DNA from: CAYZFD01 sp964477735
GTDB taxonomy: Bacteria; Bacteroidota; Bacteroidia; Flavobacteriales; Flavobacteriaceae
Assembly: GCA_964477735.1 (NCBI GenBank)
Contig: CAYZFD010000005.1
Span: 5,389-69,388, forward strand
Length of the DNA: 64,000 nt
Reading direction: 5' to 3'
Of the stretch, positions 61,852 through 64,000 are shown piece after piece. The notes beneath the pieces are model-generated. The model saw only the letters and a list, made by a program, of their open reading frames with translations. It had not been told where the DNA came from and searched no databases. Position 1 is the stretch's first letter; every line of letters starts with the position of its first letter. The translations under genes were made by a program, and so were the position numbers.

Positions 61852-64000
61852 TTAATTGATATAATCTAAATGTTTTGAAATTCCTTTAAAATTTTTGTCT
61901 ATTCTAAGTTGAATAGTTTTGTTGAAGTCCATCTCATCCGTACAGCTAACTGCCTCAGGATATAGTGAAATGAATTCGTTTTCTTTTACCCAAACGGGCA
62001 TTTCATCAAGTGGTGTTTCATATGATTTTAACCACTGACCCCCTTCCTGAAATGTTCCATTAAAAAAATGAATCCAACGTCCCTCGGGCAAGTAAATATC
62101 TCTTCTGTTTTCAGAATTCATGATGGGGGCAACTAGAAAGGCATCCCCAAAATAGTACTGATCGTCTATATGCCAACACATTTTATCGGTTGGATGATGC
62201 ATCAGAAGGGCTCTCAAAACAGGATATCCTGTTGTTGTTGTTTTTCTGCCTTGTTCAATAATATATGGAAGTAAGGCATAGCGTAATTTCCACCATTTTC
62301 GCACAATGCTTGCTATGTTTGGATAGTGATAAGGTTCTCTTTTCGAGGTGCCGTGATATCGAATGTGAGAGGTAAAAACTCCAAACTGAGTCCAACGCAC
62401 ATATAAATCATCGGGAATGATGGCGTTCATGAAATCGGGTAGTCCGTGAAATCCAGGCACATCATGACTCCAAAAACCAAATCCCGACAAGCCCAGATGA
62501 AGACCTCCTTTTAATGAGCCTGCCATGCCGTCCCAAGAAGCTGCCGCATCTCCTCCCCAATGAATAGGAAAGCGCTGACAACCTGCCCAGCCTGCTCTGG
62601 CCCAAACCACTCCGTCACCCGTAACATCTTTTGTTACTTCGAAGGCAGCCTTTTGATATAACAAAGCGTAAATGTTATTGAAAGTTTCAGATGGCATGCC
62701 ACAATAATCGACATCCATATGAATTTCTTCGCCAAAATCGGTTTTGATACAGCTCACCCCCATCTCTAGGAGCTTTTTTAAAAGATTTTGATACCAGACA
62801 ACGGCTTTTGGATTTGTAAAGTCAATCGTGCCTGCATAGTCCAAATTGCTAAAATTGGAACTGCCTTGCATGGATTCGCCCCGAGTAATGCCAAGATAAT
62901 TTTCGCGCTTCGCCTCTTCATATTGCTCCGCCTTTTCAGAAATGTAAGGCATCTGCCACAAGCTCACTCTAAAACCATTCTTTTTTAGGGTTGAAATAAA
63001 GCGGTCTGGATTGGGGAACCTTTCTGCATTAAATTTCCATTCACAAAGCCAATCGGTGTCAAACCAACCCGTGTCTAAGTGAATGACGTCACATGGAAAA
63101 TCTTCGTTTCGTAATCGTTCACATATTTCATTGACTTCCTGCTCAGAAAAATATGTCATCTTACTCATCCAAACGCCATAACTCCAATTAGGTGGTGATG
63201 TCGGAAAACCTGTTAAGCATTTATAGTGATAAATAATTTTTTCGGGGGTGTCATCTCCAATTAAAAAAACATCTAGTATGGGCTCCTCCACAAGAATTTG
63301 AACAGATCGGGTTGAGAAATCGGCCAGCGAAATTTTGCTGTATGCAGAGGTATGTAAAAACAACCCATACATTTCACTTGACATGTAAAAGGGAATGTTT
63401 TTATAGGTTCTTTTGTTGTTTACCCCTTGACCATCTTGGTTTTTTAACTGAAATGTATGCCCTGATAAATCCATTTTGGAAAAACGTTCGCCCGTTCCCA
63501 CAAATTTTTCATCAGCTTTGGCATGAAACGAAATAGTGGCTTTGGTGGGCTTTCCATCATTTTCGATAAACGACAAACACATAGCGTCCATTCTGCTTGG
63601 AAAGAACTGGTCATAGGCACTAAGAACCACTTCTTTTTTGCCATCAGGATAAAAAACTGCTTCAAAAGATTCTTGGGGTTTAGGCAATAAATCACTCCAA
63701 TAATCTATCTCAGGAATCGTCAAATTGATGTGTGCCCTAACCAAGTTGTTTGCGTCTATCACCACCCAACTTTCATTTGATTTTTTAATGGAAAGTTTGG
63801 TTTCTTGAACCTTTGAATGGGTTTCCAACATTGGGGAAGACTCGTGAATTTCGTTTTCAAAACCTATACTCAGACGTAATATTTGATTGCCAAATGCCCG
63901 TAAATAAACCTGATAGCTTTTTTGTTTGACAGACAAGTCTGGTGTAATATCGTTAGACAATTGCTGACATTGAAAAGGTATTGTTAAGACAACCCCTAGG
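61852..64000 (-). CDS. GH31 alpha-glycosidase, YicI-like (5' end outside window)
   Basis: The frame is open to the right edge: upstream of the TTG at 63960 the codons continue without a stop to 64000, so the true start lies outside and TTG is not the start. The visible protein has the GH31 N-terminal sandwich, the barrel from about YGVWMSKMTYFS, nucleophile Asp in IKTDFGEE (codon 62739-62737), acid/base Asp in HWGGD (codon 62550-62548) and the conserved GLSGFGFWSHDVPGF. This pattern is that of the alpha-xylosidase YicI group. No signal peptide can be judged. It may release alpha-xylose or a related sugar from imported oligosaccharides and is 13 bp before the PhyH gene. Confidence 0.9.
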   Translation of the reverse strand, partial: LGVVLTIPFQCQQLSNDITPDLSVKQKSYQVYLRAFGNQILRLSIGFENEIHESSPMLETHSKVQETKLSIKKSNESWVVIDANNLVRAHINLTIPEIDYWSDLLPKPQESFEAVFYPDGKKEVVLSAYDQFFPSRMDAMCLSFIENDGKPTKATISFHAKADEKFVGTGERFSKMDLSGHTFQLKNQDGQGVNNKRTYKNIPFYMSSEMYGLFLHTSAYSKISLADFSTRSVQILVEEPILDVFLIGDDTPEKIIYHYKCLTGFPTSPPNWSYGVWMSKMTYFSEQEVNEICERLRNEDFPCDVIHLDTGWFDTDWLCEWKFNAERFPNPDRFISTLKKNGFRVSLWQMPYISEKAEQYEEAKRENYLGITRGESMQGSSNFSNLDYAGTIDFTNPKAVVWYQNLLKKLLEMGVSCIKTDFGEEIHMDVDYCGMPSETFNNIYALLYQKAAFEVTKDVTGDGVVWARAGWAGCQRFPIHWGGDAAASWDGMAGSLKGGLHLGLSGFGFWSHDVPGFHGLPDFMNAIIPDDLYVRWTQFGVFTSHIRYHGTSKREPYHYPNIASIVRKWWKLRYALLPYIIEQGRKTTTTGYPVLRALLMHHPTDKMCWHIDDQYYFGDAFLVAPIMNSENRRDIYLPEGRWIHFFNGTFQEGGQWLKSYETPLDEMPVWVKENEFISLYPEAVSCTDEMDFNKTIQLRIDKNFKGISKHLDYIN

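Noticed and set aside
61852..63960. A complete GH31 gene starting at TTG 63960
   Set aside because: The frame continues upstream without a stop to the window edge, and the upstream codons read as plausible protein, so the gene is cut by the window.
1..64000. A sulfated algal polysaccharide (ulvan, fucoidan) as substrate, suggested by rhamnosidases and GH95
   Set aside because: I see no sulfatase or formylglycine (CxPxR) gene in the window, while three pectate-lyase-like proteins and a polygalacturonase are present.

Overview
The window is AT-rich DNA from a member of the Bacteroidota, most likely a flavobacterium. It carries a SusC/SusD pair, almost every enzyme has a signal peptide or lipobox, and genes are tightly packed with 1-20 bp overlaps and no obvious Shine-Dalgarno spacing. 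There are no rRNA, tRNA, CRISPR or mobile-element features. Almost all of it is one very large polysaccharide utilization locus (PUL) for a complex, rhamnose-rich pectin.

Left block (1-34119, minus strand): transcription would start at susC (30766-34119) and run through susD, a PL1 / DUF3826 / PL1 cassette, a beta-helix protein fused to a DUF6298-like barrel, a GH140-type apiosidase, a GH28 polygalacturonase, a GH43-like lipoprotein, a beta-propeller protein, a GH78 rhamnosidase, an esterase, a GH95 enzyme, an MGH1-like hydrolase, a second GH78, a sialidase-like propeller fused to an isomerase-like barrel, and a large unassigned enzyme cut by the left edge. The only gap over 60 bp among these genes is 134 bp after susD, which contains a small hairpin.

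Centre (34363-36818, plus strand): a DapA-family lyase/aldolase and a sodium:solute symporter are divergent from susC and share a 243 bp intergenic region with it.

Right block (36843-64000, minus strand): from the right edge the order is a GH31 enzyme (5' end outside the window), a PhyH-type dioxygenase, a second sodium symporter, a cytosolic isomerase-like TIM barrel, a GH78-like enzyme with an altered acid motif, two beta-propeller hydrolases, a GH2 beta-galactosidase, a GH106 rhamnosidase, a sialate-O-acetylesterase-type esterase, a DUF5703 protein, a third pectate-lyase-like protein, a GH127 enzyme and L-fucose isomerase.

In outline, SusC/D would import oligosaccharides. PL1 and GH28 would cut the galacturonan backbone. 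Three GH78, GH106, GH95, GH140, GH127, GH2, GH43 and GH31 enzymes would trim side chains, and the esterases would deacylate. Cytosolic FucI, the DapA-like lyase, the isomerase barrel, the dioxygenase and two symporters would take up and process monosaccharides. The combination of rhamnosidases, apiosidase, GH95, GH127 and polygalacturonase points to rhamnogalacturonan-II or another apiose-containing pectin; this substrate is inferred, not shown. No regulator is visible.

One technical issue: a 100-N gap (13284-13383) splits a GH78 gene, but 55-bp identical flanks show that the contig ends overlap and the gene is probably intact.
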